A stretch of 41,478 bases of DNA from a virus: IMG/VR virus record IMGVR_UViG_3300047276_000178, positions 1-41,478 of that record. One strand, written 5' to 3'. Each line of letters begins with the position of its first letter. Positions within the stretch are counted from its first letter, which is position 1. A program made the translations under genes and the position numbers. The notes below the pieces were generated by a model. It searched no databases, was not told the origin of the DNA, and saw nothing but the letters and a program-made list of their open reading frames with translations. This document shows, piece by piece, positions 1 to 7,257 of the stretch.

Positions 1-788
1 TAGCCAAATGGATACCAATGCCTGAGTTCTATCGTATCCGTGACGATGGTACAGACATGCCATGTGCGCTCATCATCGAGGAGCTATCCGATGCACCCCA
101 ACCGATGCAGAACCCCATGTGTCGTGTGATCTTGGATCACTATGCTGGCGAGCTCAAGTTGCACCCCAAGCTACACATCATTGCATCAGGTAATCGTACA
201 TCGGACAAGTCTGGTGCCAATCGCATGACTACCAAGCTATCCAATCGTATGCAAGAGTTGCAGTATGACGAGAACCTAGACGACTGGTGTGCATGGGCAT
301 TGGAGAACGACATTGCAGTCGAGCTGATTCAGTTCATTCGCTTCAGACCCAACTTGCTGTCTGACTTCGACCCCAACCGCAACATCAATCCAACACCACG
401 GACTTGGGAGTTTGCCAATCAGGTGGACACATCACTCTCATCTGATCTCTACTTCAGCAACATCGCTGGCTGTGTGGGTGAGGGTGCGGCTGCTGAGTAC
501 ACAGGCTTCAAGCGTATCTTTGAGAACTTGCCCAACATCGAGGGTATCTTGCTCAATCCATCCAAAGCGGCTGTACCAACTGACCCTGCTGTGCTGTATG
601 CATTGACTGGTGCATTGGCACACAAAGTATCCAAGGATAACTTTGACCGAGTCGCTGAGTATGTTGACCGCATGCCTGCTGACTTCCAAGTGATGTGTAT
701 CTTCGATGCACAGAAACTTAAACCCGAGATTCGCAACACCAAGGCATTCATGCAGTGGGCTGTGAAGAACGCCAACGTCTTACTGTGA
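1..788 (+). CDS. MoxR-like AAA+ ATPase, C-terminal part (cut by left window edge)
   Basis: The frame is open to the left edge (from base 3), so the Walker A region lies outside the window and the ATG at 18 is probably internal. Numbering from that ATG, a Walker B-like strand ending in two glutamates (E21-E22) is followed by a helix like the post-Walker-B helix of MoxR ATPases, and by a sensor-1-like strand ending Gly58-Asn59. The next stretch resembles the family's 'anchored' arginine region and a lid domain. MoxR ATPases typically partner VWA proteins in remodelling or metal-insertion machines. A VWA protein lies 2 kb downstream (2879-3994) in the same operon, which supports a functional pair. 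The substrate is unknown. Family assignment is fairly sure; the biological role is inference. Confidence 0.75.
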   Translation, partial: AKWIPMPEFYRIRDDGTDMPCALIIEELSDAPQPMQNPMCRVILDHYAGELKLHPKLHIIASGNRTSDKSGANRMTTKLSNRMQELQYDENLDDWCAWALENDIAVELIQFIRFRPNLLSDFDPNRNINPTPRTWEFANQVDTSLSSDLYFSNIAGCVGEGAAAEYTGFKRIFENLPNIEGILLNPSKAAVPTDPAVLYALTGALAHKVSKDNFDRVAEYVDRMPADFQVMCIFDAQKLKPEIRNTKAFMQWAVKNANVLL

Positions 789-795
789 GGCAATC

Positions 796-1239
796 ATGGG
801 GTACAGAACTGATGGCGTATGGCTGATACGCGGTACTGTGGAAGATATCACTGCCGCAATGGTGAGCGCACGAATGAACTACCCCGTCCCTGCGGGGGCG
901 GCTGACTTAGGGTTCGATGCGTTTGAGGTGTACGAAGCTAGACATGGCAACAACATAGCGGGGTACATCAAGTTTGAATTTGAGGGCTGGAAATGGTACT
1001 CAAGTTACACAGACATTCAGTGGTTAGAGCGTCTGTGGACACACTGGAGCGGGAACCCTAGGTTATCAGGGACTCGTCTTCATGTGGGTGAGGAGGAAGA
1101 CGATGTTGAAATAGACAGATTCGGGGATGACCCGACAGATGTATACATCACTCGTGAGATACATGTGGGTGAAGCCACTACTGGTAATTACTTATTTAAC
1201 AAGGAGAGCGATGATGCAATTAACTACACTGGCAGATAA
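796..1239 (+). CDS. Hypothetical protein in the ATPase/VWA module
   Basis: A 147-residue soluble protein that I do not recognise. It starts 7 bases after the ATPase stop, behind a GTGAGGC ribosome-binding-like stretch. It is rich in Trp, Tyr and acidic residues, with an acidic patch near residue 97 (several Glu/Asp in a row), and has no signal peptide or membrane segment. Its last 29 bases overlap the start of the next gene. Its place between the AAA+ ATPase and the DUF3150-like gene suggests it is co-expressed with that module, perhaps as an adaptor, but nothing in the sequence shows this. Confidence 0.7.
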   Translation: MGYRTDGVWLIRGTVEDITAAMVSARMNYPVPAGAADLGFDAFEVYEARHGNNIAGYIKFEFEGWKWYSSYTDIQWLERLWTHWSGNPRLSGTRLHVGEEEDDVEIDRFGDDPTDVYITREIHVGEATTGNYLFNKESDDAINYTGR

Positions 1240-2116
1240 GGCTATGTTGGTCAAGCTGACCACACGCAGAGCCAACTTAACAACACGCGACATGATGGCA
1301 GAGGAGTACCTGCAATCTGAATTGGGTGATACCGCATTCGTGGTAAACAAGAAACTATTTCGTGACCCGAACAATCCAGTCAATCGACTGCTTGCCAAGG
1401 CCAGTGAAATATACACCTATCACAAATCGCGCACATTGCCATACATTGACAAAGGTCCAAGGCTACTGCCCAACGAACAGTACTTCGAGTACACGCAGAG
1501 TATGCGTAGCTTGATGGCTGAAGTTGATACATACATGGCACTCATCATGCCTGACTATGACAAGTATGTGGCACTTGATGTGCAATCTAGACTGCTCGCC
1601 GATACGGGTAAGGTTAAACCTGCGAGGTATGTAGCACCAAGCCCATCGGACTATCCAACTGCTGAAGAGTTCCAAGCACGTATTGGACACGACCTACGAT
1701 TCACACCACTGCCACAAGCAAGTCACTTCCTGTTCGATATCAGTGAAGAAGACAAGCAAGCGTTCGAGGCATCCATGAATGAGGTGGCTATTCGTGCTCG
1801 TAGTGAAGTCATTAAGAAGATGATGGAACCACTCAAACACTTGGTTGACAAACTTAACAAACCCATCGGTACTGAAGGCGCGATCTTCCGCGACTCAGCA
1901 ATTCAGAACGTCATCGAAGGCGTCGAGATGGCTAAGCGGCTCAACATCGGTGGAGATAGTGATGTATCCGAGATGGCACGCGTTATCGGTGAGGCTGTCA
2001 AGCTGTTCTCTGATAACAAAGAAGTACTGCGTGAGTCACCAATCGTTCGTGAACAAGCCGCTAAGAAGCTTGACTACATCGCACAGCAGATGGGTGCACT
2101 GTACGGACAACCATGA
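1211..2116 (+). CDS. DUF3150-like phage protein
   Basis: 301 residues, mostly helical and charged. I chose the ATG at 1211 because AAGGAG lies directly upstream (1200-1205); an earlier in-frame ATG at 1127 would run 113 bases into the previous gene and lacks such a site. The central part (Pro-rich linker, then long helices around residues 170-290) resembles DUF3150, a family of unknown function that I associate with genes for AAA+ ATPases and VWA/CobT-like proteins in phages and integrative elements. That matches the neighbours here. Family assignment is by recollection of pattern and context, not by alignment. It may be the third component of the ATPase/VWA machine. Confidence 0.55.
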   Translation: MMQLTTLADKAMLVKLTTRRANLTTRDMMAEEYLQSELGDTAFVVNKKLFRDPNNPVNRLLAKASEIYTYHKSRTLPYIDKGPRLLPNEQYFEYTQSMRSLMAEVDTYMALIMPDYDKYVALDVQSRLLADTGKVKPARYVAPSPSDYPTAEEFQARIGHDLRFTPLPQASHFLFDISEEDKQAFEASMNEVAIRARSEVIKKMMEPLKHLVDKLNKPIGTEGAIFRDSAIQNVIEGVEMAKRLNIGGDSDVSEMARVIGEAVKLFSDNKEVLRESPIVREQAAKKLDYIAQQMGALYGQP

Positions 2117-2319
2117 TCTTCTCAGACTTTGAACTGATACTGATCGGAGCGTTTCTTGGGGTGGCAATCATGTACTTCAAGCAACGCATCCGTAACGAAA
2201 CTCAAGATGAGCTACTGTGGCACCTATCACGCATCATCGCAGGTGTTGCAGACAAGGAACTAACCATCAAACGCAACAACGACACCATCGAAGTGATCGT
2301 AACTAAGGAAAAAGTATGA
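2113..2319 (+). CDS. Small single-pass membrane protein
   Basis: 68 residues, starting on an ATGA overlap with the previous stop. Residues about 7-23 form a hydrophobic helix (isoleucine-, leucine- and glycine-rich) followed by a Lys/Arg-rich segment, predicting one N-terminal membrane anchor with the rest in the cytoplasm. The C-terminal part could be a short beta-hairpin. Function is unknown. Its place inside the ATPase/VWA operon raises the possibility that it tethers that complex to the membrane (inference only). Confidence 0.65.
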   Translation: MIFSDFELILIGAFLGVAIMYFKQRIRNETQDELLWHLSRIIAGVADKELTIKRNNDTIEVIVTKEKV

Positions 2320-2876
2320 GCATACACAACCAAAACATGAGTTACTGGGATGTTGCCCGACTCAGTAAACTTCCTGGGGCTACCATAACTACACATGTTG
2401 ACCCTGCGGGGTGGACTGTTCGCATGAAGAATTCAGTCAAGCGAATGATCATGGAGGGTGTAGCACGCGGTGGCTACTCATCGGTGGCTGTTACTCTAGC
2501 CAAGGGACTGGCTGACCACTATGGCATGTACATAAGACGAAGCTATGGCAGCAATGATGCCCAAGGTGAGAACTTAAATACCGCACAGATGAATGAGATA
2601 CATGCACTCATCATGGGTGACTTTGCGGCATGGCGTATGAATAACCCTGAGCAAGCATCGTACAACACATGGCGTGCCAAGCAGGTATCTACCGAGATCG
2701 AGCAGTTGTTTGAGAAGCACGCATATGACTACAACTTCTTCAACATAGTCAATGCAAGGAAAGCACGAGAGATCACCCCACTAATAAGAAGCCAAGAAGA
2801 ATTGGACAAAGCGTATCGGATTTGCGAAGCAGTTGATCGCAATGAAGTATTTACTTTCAACATAACTAAAGGTTAA
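2316..2876 (+). CDS. Hypothetical protein in the ATPase/VWA module
   Basis: 186 residues, not recognised. It begins on an ATGA overlap with the preceding stop, behind AAGGAAAAAGT. It appears soluble and mixed alpha/beta, rich in Met, Tyr and Asn, without Cys clusters or nucleotide-binding motifs. The tight spacing on both sides (overlap upstream, 2 bases downstream to the VWA gene) places it in the same transcript as the AAA+ and VWA genes. Confidence 0.7.
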   Translation: MSIHNQNMSYWDVARLSKLPGATITTHVDPAGWTVRMKNSVKRMIMEGVARGGYSSVAVTLAKGLADHYGMYIRRSYGSNDAQGENLNTAQMNEIHALIMGDFAAWRMNNPEQASYNTWRAKQVSTEIEQLFEKHAYDYNFFNIVNARKAREITPLIRSQEELDKAYRICEAVDRNEVFTFNITKG

Positions 2877-2878
2877 TC

Positions 2879-3994
2879 ATGACAACCAAACTAGACAAAG
2901 CCAAAGCGCAGATCGTACTTGATCACCCATTCTGGGCAAGCATCCTACTTAAACGCCCCATGGTTATCACACGTGATATCCCAACACTGGCAGTGGACGC
3001 AAGGGCGCGTATCTACATCAACCCTGACTTCATCGAGTCACTCACTGTCCCCCAAGTGGTGTGGGGCTTATGCCACGAGGTCGGTCACGTTATCGGTCAG
3101 CATGCACTGCGTGTCGGTACTCGCAATCGTAAGAAATGGAACTATGCAGGTGACGCTTGGATTAACGACATGCTAGACGATAGCAATGTGGGTCAGCGTA
3201 TCCCCAACACTGTGGACATGAAGGGGTCCAAGGACGATACAGTCGAGAACATCTATGACAACTTGCCCGATGGTAATGATGGTGACGGACCAACCAACGA
3301 TGGCACTGGTGATGATGTGATCTATGGTGATGGCGATAGTGGCAAGCCACTGACCCAAGATGAGATTCGTGAACTTGAAGGTCAAATCAAGATCGAGATC
3401 GCTGAAGCAGCACAAGCCGCCAAGATGCGCGGTAAGTTGTCCGCCAAGTTACAGGATATGGTTGCAGGTATGCTCGAGTCCAAGACCCCATGGTATGAGA
3501 TTCTTGAGAAGCACTGTGTGTCTCGTGTGAACCAAGGCCAATCGTGGCGTAGACCTAATCGTCGCTTTGCTGATGTGTACTTGCCTAGCGTAGATAAGCT
3601 ACCGCAGATGGGCGAACTTGTCGTGCAAGTCGATGTGTCTGGGTCCATCTCTAAGGTTGAGCTTGATCACTACAACGGTCACCTATCACGCATCATCGAG
3701 CAGTGCAGACCATCCAAGGTTCATGTTTTGTACACCGACACTGAGGTAGTCAAGCACCAAGAGTTCGATTGTGGCGAAGAAGTTAGCCTCGAGTTCTATT
3801 CAGGTGGCGGTACCCATATGCCTGCAGGCTTTGATTACTGTGCTGACCAAGGCATCGACCCCGATGTGTTTGTCTGTCTGACCGATGGCTACACAGACTT
3901 TGCAAGTGAACCTAGCTTCCCTGTCGTGTGGTGTATTAGTAGCGAGATCGAAGCGCCTTATGGTGAAAACGTCCACTTCGAACTGGAGCAATGA
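2879..3994 (+). CDS. HExxH metallopeptidase-like domain fused to VWA domain (DUF2201-type)
   Basis: 371 residues in two halves. The N-terminal half carries a zincin signature HEVGH at residues 66-70 with another His at 75, so a zinc-dependent peptidase-like site is plausible. A Gly/Asp-rich acidic linker (about residues 120-160) and a helical segment follow. The C-terminal half is a VWA domain with a MIDAS-type metal site: Asp252-x-Ser254-x-Ser256, a GGGTH turn near 312, and Thr335-Asp336-Gly337. This layout matches the DUF2201 'putative metallopeptidase plus VWA-like' family, whose members usually sit beside a MoxR ATPase, as here. Whether the peptidase site is active and what it acts on cannot be read from the sequence. 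Confidence 0.85.
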   Translation: MTTKLDKAKAQIVLDHPFWASILLKRPMVITRDIPTLAVDARARIYINPDFIESLTVPQVVWGLCHEVGHVIGQHALRVGTRNRKKWNYAGDAWINDMLDDSNVGQRIPNTVDMKGSKDDTVENIYDNLPDGNDGDGPTNDGTGDDVIYGDGDSGKPLTQDEIRELEGQIKIEIAEAAQAAKMRGKLSAKLQDMVAGMLESKTPWYEILEKHCVSRVNQGQSWRRPNRRFADVYLPSVDKLPQMGELVVQVDVSGSISKVELDHYNGHLSRIIEQCRPSKVHVLYTDTEVVKHQEFDCGEEVSLEFYSGGGTHMPAGFDYCADQGIDPDVFVCLTDGYTDFASEPSFPVVWCISSEIEAPYGENVHFELEQ

Positions 3995-4349
3995 TCGACT
4001 CGTAAGCGAGGCCCAATACAACGATGCGAGAGCAAAGACTGCGGTGCTGTACAAGTTAACCAAAGTCATGCTCCGCTTGGGCTCGTTCGACAAGATGCTC
4101 ATGAGTCATCTATACGGCCTCGACAACGGATACAGAATCAACGTAAGAGATATCAACTACACCACACCGATGGGTACAGATGCAGAGATGGTCGTTAGGC
4201 TCGGCTTGAACAACGCATCCATACCCAACATGAGTGGCTATTACAACGGACAGTGGATTACCTACACGGAGGAGATTCGACTTAATCTTCTCAAGGACAC
4301 TGTTCTGAAAGCTGGCATGGCTCTCGTTAGACATGCAATTTATTTTTAA
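3960..4349 (+). CDS. Hypothetical protein following the VWA gene
   Basis: About 129 residues if translated from the ATG at 3960, which overlaps the VWA gene by 35 bases. A longer version from 3885 would overlap by 110 bases and is less likely. No good ribosome site is visible for either, so the start is uncertain, and a non-ATG start further in is possible. The protein is soluble with a helical N-terminal half (lysine/leucine-rich) and a Tyr/Asn-rich middle. I do not recognise it. Confidence 0.55.
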   Translation: MVKTSTSNWSNDRLVSEAQYNDARAKTAVLYKLTKVMLRLGSFDKMLMSHLYGLDNGYRINVRDINYTTPMGTDAEMVVRLGLNNASIPNMSGYYNGQWITYTEEIRLNLLKDTVLKAGMALVRHAIYF

Positions 4350-4370
4350 TCTTGGGGTTTGTCCCTATTG

Positions 4371-4385
4371 ATTATCACGGATAAT
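4371..4385. repeat. Perfect short palindrome upstream of the 4419 gene
   Basis: ATTATC-acg-GATAAT: two perfect 6-base arms around a 3-base centre, in the 69-base gap before the gene at 4419. It could be an operator half-site pair. The right arm GATAAT also matches five of six bases of a sigma70 -10 box, but no convincing -35 box lies 16-18 bases upstream. Function is not established. Confidence 0.4.
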
Positions 4386-4418
4386 GACTTAAACTTACTA
4401 ACTAAACGGAGCAACACC

Positions 4419-5063
4419 ATGGCTTATGTAGCTATTAGCAACCAACTGCTGGACGAAGTTCGCAGCAAGATCAATCGCATGAAAGAAGCGGAGGTCAATT
4501 CAATTCCTGAAGTCACGGACAACTTGGCGTTCAACTATGTTCCAACTGATTTCGAAAAATTAGTTTGGGGCGAACACTACCACTTGAAAGACGTCATTCC
4601 ATCATCGTGGAAACGCAATGTCGGTGAACTGTGTGGCGTGGCAGAGTATGAGCATAACGGTCACGGTATGAAGACTCGCTTGTTCATCAAGTTAGCCAAC
4701 AAGATTGGCGTACCACTTGACCAAAACAGCTACACGGCATACTTCTCGATGACTGAAGAGCATCCTGACATGGCCCCCATCATTCAGCGTGACAAGCAAG
4801 TTGATGACATCAATATTAAGTGGAATGCAATCAGCAGTAAGATTCGCGACTTCTTAGTCAACTGCAAATCACTTAACGAGGCAGTCAAGCTGTGGCCTGA
4901 TGTACGCATCTATATCCCTGAATCTTACATGAAGCGTATGTTGGCTAAGTCTGAGCGCACTGCTGAGAAGATCAGCAAGGCATCGGAATTCCTTAAACAA
5001 ATTGACACAGACAATGCCGTAGCTGCGGCAGTCGGTGCACGTATGGCAGGAGCCAAACTATGA
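4419..5063 (+). CDS. Hypothetical phage protein
   Basis: 214 residues from the ATG at 4419, preceded by a CGGAGC ribosome-binding-like stretch. A TTG at 4359 would add 20 residues but reads across the palindrome and has no such site. The sequence is helical and charged, with a compact middle region and a long C-terminal helix ending in an Ala-rich stretch. No catalytic or nucleotide-binding signature is evident, and I cannot assign a family. Its stop is part of an ATGA overlap with the 57-codon gene that follows, so they are probably co-translated. Confidence 0.7.
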   Translation: MAYVAISNQLLDEVRSKINRMKEAEVNSIPEVTDNLAFNYVPTDFEKLVWGEHYHLKDVIPSSWKRNVGELCGVAEYEHNGHGMKTRLFIKLANKIGVPLDQNSYTAYFSMTEEHPDMAPIIQRDKQVDDINIKWNAISSKIRDFLVNCKSLNEAVKLWPDVRIYIPESYMKRMLAKSERTAEKISKASEFLKQIDTDNAVAAAVGARMAGAKL

Positions 5064-5233
5064 CAGAGTACCAACTCATGCGCAAAGCAATCAACACATT
5101 TAAATCATATGAAGTAGAAAAACATGTTAAACGCTATTACCAACGTCAGTGGATTCTTTCGATCAAAACCCTCGGAGACAAGTGGCGCGGTCTCCCGCAA
5201 GTCAAGCGACTTGAACAGCCTTTCCAATATTGA
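5060..5233 (+). CDS. Small basic protein (57 aa)
   Basis: A 57-codon frame starting on an ATGA overlap with the previous gene. The product is Lys/Arg/Tyr/Trp-rich, with a helix containing Tyr-Gln-Arg-Gln-Trp followed by Leu-Gly-Asp-Lys-Trp, a pattern I recall from short conserved phage proteins located among replication genes. It overlaps the next gene (5124-5318) by 110 bases in another frame. The start-stop coupling and the sensible composition argue that it is real. Function unknown. Confidence 0.55.
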   Translation: MTEYQLMRKAINTFKSYEVEKHVKRYYQRQWILSIKTLGDKWRGLPQVKRLEQPFQY

Positions 5234-5318
5234 ACGACGCTTGGCGAGGATGGAGTCTCGTCTTGTCCAACTCATGATTCATTTAGAACTAGACCCGAAA
5301 AGGAAATCATATGAATAA
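5124..5318 (+). CDS. Small helical protein, overlaps neighbour
   Basis: 64 residues. The C-terminal half is a regular amphipathic helix rich in Arg, Glu and Leu (about residues 33-56), typical of small oligomerising phage proteins; the N-terminal half is Ser-rich. The only upstream support is a weak GAAG. It overlaps the 57-codon gene by 110 bases and the DUF3310 gene by 8 bases. Either this or the 57-codon frame could be the only one used, or both may be translated. Confidence 0.5.
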   Translation: MLNAITNVSGFFRSKPSETSGAVSRKSSDLNSLSNIERRLARMESRLVQLMIHLELDPKRKSYE

Positions 5319-5547
5319 ACCACTAGCCAGTGAAACACAAATAGGAGGTGACCACTATCGAAGCAAAGATATTCAGCCGTGGACAGCCATGGAATCTTGG
5401 ATGACAGCCGAAGAATTTGAAGGCTTCTTGCGTGGCAACGTCATCAAATACATCGCTAGATACAAAGATAAAGATGGGGTAAAGGATGTCCTCAAAGCTC
5501 GCCACTACCTTGAACGATTACTTGAACACTTGGATAGGAACTCGTAA
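5311..5547 (+). CDS. DUF3310 (SaV-like) protein
   Basis: 78 residues, translated behind AAAGGAAATC. The Gly-Gly-Asp-His-Tyr motif near residue 13, the Ile-Gln-Pro that follows, the Gly-Asn-Val-Ile-Lys-Tyr-Ile-Ala-Arg-Tyr core and the C-terminal Ala-Arg-His-Tyr-Leu helix are the signature of DUF3310. The same domain occurs in T7 gene 1.7 nucleotide kinase, so a role in nucleotide metabolism is possible, but most DUF3310 proteins are uncharacterised and this one is the bare domain. The length is normal for stand-alone members. Confidence 0.88.
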   Translation: MNKPLASETQIGGDHYRSKDIQPWTAMESWMTAEEFEGFLRGNVIKYIARYKDKDGVKDVLKARHYLERLLEHLDRNS

Positions 5548-5551
5548 GAAG

Positions 5552-5866
5552 ATGTCAAACGAACAAATAAAATCCGCAACACTGAGACAGATGATGGACT
5601 CAGGGGCAATCAACTCCTCAATCCTAAATAGCCCAGCGGTTGCTAAGACCAACCCTAACCACATTGCCTATTACGGAGGGTCCATCATGGACTACATCAC
5701 AGATACACCACTTAACATTCGAATCCATAGAGTCGCCAATGGGTTCCTAGTGCAATCAGCGACACGAGAAGGTGACAGAGCAACGACTCACATTGCAACC
5801 ACCATCGAGCAAGTACACGAAATCATCACAACTGAATTGGTAACTAAAAAACTAGAAGGGAAATAA
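5552..5866 (+). CDS. Hypothetical protein
   Basis: 104 residues from the ATG at 5552, four bases past the DUF3310 stop, behind an AAGAAG stretch. A longer frame from 5486 would overlap DUF3310 by 62 bases and is not favoured. The C-terminal 50 residues look like a small alpha/beta fold with a Thr/Ile-rich strand region. Not recognised. Confidence 0.6.
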   Translation: MSNEQIKSATLRQMMDSGAINSSILNSPAVAKTNPNHIAYYGGSIMDYITDTPLNIRIHRVANGFLVQSATREGDRATTHIATTIEQVHEIITTELVTKKLEGK

Positions 5867-5867
5867 C

Positions 5868-6416
5868 ATGCCTGACTTACGGAGCGAACTCATGAAACTT
5901 AACGACCTTAAATTTGACGATGATGTAGCAGATGCACCGTCACCTATCACGACTGACAAAACCAACGTCAGTAAACAAATTTGGGATGCAATCAAAGCAA
6001 CTCCCGACATCTCAAGCATTCAGGTAGCCAACGCGGTGAACAATGGTGACATGACTGGAATATCCACTCGCCTCAAGCAGATGCTAGACCGTGGAATACT
6101 TAGCCGTTCAAGAAGCGATAGCGGGATGTATGTGTATCAAGCAGTTGGAGATGCGTACCCGACATTCAACAGGCACGAAGCACTTGCCAAAGCACATGCC
6201 TCTCGGATGGAGAAGAAGGCCAAGCGCGATAAACAGCGTCAGTACAACGCCAAGTACAAAGCCAAGAAACAGATCACATTGTCAACTGCAGGGCCCCTGG
6301 CCATACCACCAACTTCACTGACAAGTTCTCCTAACGCTGAACAGCTTGTTAACTCAATGTCGATTGGCTTGGCCAAAGCTGTGTACCTTGAACTCAAGAA
6401 GGTGTTTGAAGCATGA
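5868..6416 (+). CDS. Putative winged-helix DNA-binding protein
   Basis: 182 residues, behind AGAAGGGAAATAAC. Residues about 33-85 read as a winged helix-turn-helix: a helix, a short 'Ile-Gln-Val-Ala-Asn-Ala-Val' helix, a recognition-like helix with 'Arg-Leu-Lys-Gln-Met', then a Gly-Ile-Leu-Ser-Arg turn and a wing, as in MarR-like regulators. A very basic Lys/Arg/Tyr stretch follows (about 107-135), which could contact nucleic acid, then a Ser/Pro linker and a short C-terminal helix. It is plausibly a phage regulator or replication accessory. The fold assignment is by pattern only. Confidence 0.55.
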   Translation: MPDLRSELMKLNDLKFDDDVADAPSPITTDKTNVSKQIWDAIKATPDISSIQVANAVNNGDMTGISTRLKQMLDRGILSRSRSDSGMYVYQAVGDAYPTFNRHEALAKAHASRMEKKAKRDKQRQYNAKYKAKKQITLSTAGPLAIPPTSLTSSPNAEQLVNSMSIGLAKAVYLELKKVFEA

Positions 6417-6784
6417 GCTCGTTCTACTACTCACCCACTGTCCACTCTGTGACCGATGCATTTAGCAACTACTCAACCGGAGGTAATAAATACTTGGTCA
6501 ATGAACAAAACCTTAATCAGTTCAAATCTGATACAGATAAAGCGTTCAAGGATGTGAGCGCGTCAACCATGAACTTGTCTGACAAGATATACAAACTCGA
6601 AGCAAGTGTGGCTGAAGTTCAAGCTCATAACCAGCAGTTGCTCAAGTCCTTAAATTGGATTGGCGCAAACTTTCCTGAAGCAATCGAAGCACTTATTAAA
6701 ACTGCAAAGGTTGCACAGAAGTTCGATGAGGCTGACAACCAAATCGCTTGGGAAGAATCAGAAGGAGTACAGGCAGGACCATGA
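6413..6784 (+). CDS. Hypothetical coiled-coil protein
   Basis: 123 residues, starting on an ATGA overlap. Residues about 35-80 form a heptad-like helix (Leu/Val spaced with Lys, Glu and Gln), suggesting a coiled coil. The N-terminal 25 residues are Ser/Tyr-rich and probably flexible. No enzymatic motif is seen. Its own stop again forms an ATGA overlap with the next gene. Confidence 0.6.
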   Translation: MSSFYYSPTVHSVTDAFSNYSTGGNKYLVNEQNLNQFKSDTDKAFKDVSASTMNLSDKIYKLEASVAEVQAHNQQLLKSLNWIGANFPEAIEALIKTAKVAQKFDEADNQIAWEESEGVQAGP

Positions 6785-6948
6785 ACTTATCACAAGAAAA
6801 GTTAGCCGATGGCATGGTCGGTGAACTCTTGGCGGTAATCGACAAGTACGAGGACTCAATGATCTTGCCAACCGTACTTGGCATTCTAGATATCGTGAAG
6901 GTTTACCTTATGCAAGAACACTTCGAGGACGATGAAGATGAAGATTGA
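6781..6948 (+). CDS. Small acidic helical protein
   Basis: 55 residues from the ATG at 6781, which overlaps the previous stop as ATGA; a longer start at 6748 is less likely. It is a short Leu/Ile-rich helical protein ending in a run of Asp/Glu. Not recognised. The stop overlaps the glutaredoxin gene by 17 bases. Confidence 0.55.
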   Translation: MNLSQEKLADGMVGELLAVIDKYEDSMILPTVLGILDIVKVYLMQEHFEDDEDED

Positions 6949-7165
6949 AATTTACACAAAACATAACTGCCCCAACTGTGTGATGGCTAAGCAACTGCTT
7001 AATGCAAATAACTTGGACTACACTGAATTGGATGTTAGTGAACCTGACGTTATGCTGCAGCTGATCATGCGTTATCCTGATGTGCGTCAGATGCCACAGA
7101 TATTCATTGATGACCAACGTGTTGGCGGACTTGCGGGGCTACAAGCCGCATTGGAACAGCTATGA
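6932..7165 (+). CDS. Glutaredoxin
   Basis: 77 residues, the usual length of a phage or bacterial class I glutaredoxin. A thioredoxin fold is evident: first strand, Cys13-Pro-Asn-Cys16 redox motif at the start of helix 1, the cis-proline strand (Met-Pro-Gln-Ile-Phe-Ile) and a Gly-Gly turn near the C terminus. It would supply reducing equivalents, for example to a ribonucleotide reductase, but no reductase gene lies in this window. ATG at 6932 or at 6938 are both possible starts. Confidence 0.88.
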   Translation: MKMKIEIYTKHNCPNCVMAKQLLNANNLDYTELDVSEPDVMLQLIMRYPDVRQMPQIFIDDQRVGGLAGLQAALEQL

Positions 7166-7257
7166 CATGGCCTTTTCCACCGTTTCCTAATCCGAAACAC
7201 AAAGACCAACGCAAGCCTAAGTTCAACCCTGAGAACGAAGAAGACGCCCCTGTATGA
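7162..7257 (+). CDS. Tiny proline-rich protein (31 aa)
   Basis: A 31-codon frame that starts on an ATGA overlap with the glutaredoxin stop and ends on an ATGA overlap with the next start. The N-terminal half is Pro/Phe-rich and the C-terminal half basic, then acidic. It is too short to assign; the double start-stop coupling is the main evidence that it is translated. It may serve mainly to carry ribosomes to the next gene. Confidence 0.45.
   Translation: MTWPFPPFPNPKHKDQRKPKFNPENEEDAPV

Noticed and set aside
438-793. Two - strand frames of 83 and 114 codons opposite the ATPase gene
   Set aside because: They mirror codon structure of the + strand gene, have no ribosome site and would be the only - strand genes in the left block.
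1127-1210. Longer start for the DUF3150-like gene
   Set aside because: It would overlap the previous gene by 113 bases, and AAGGAG stands in front of 1211 instead.
3885-3959. Longer start for the gene that follows the VWA gene
   Set aside because: A 110-base overlap with a well-supported gene and no ribosome site; the 3960 start overlaps less, though it is also weak.
4359-4418. TTG start for the 4419 gene
   Set aside because: It reads through the palindrome and lacks a ribosome site, whereas 4419 has CGGAGC ahead of it.
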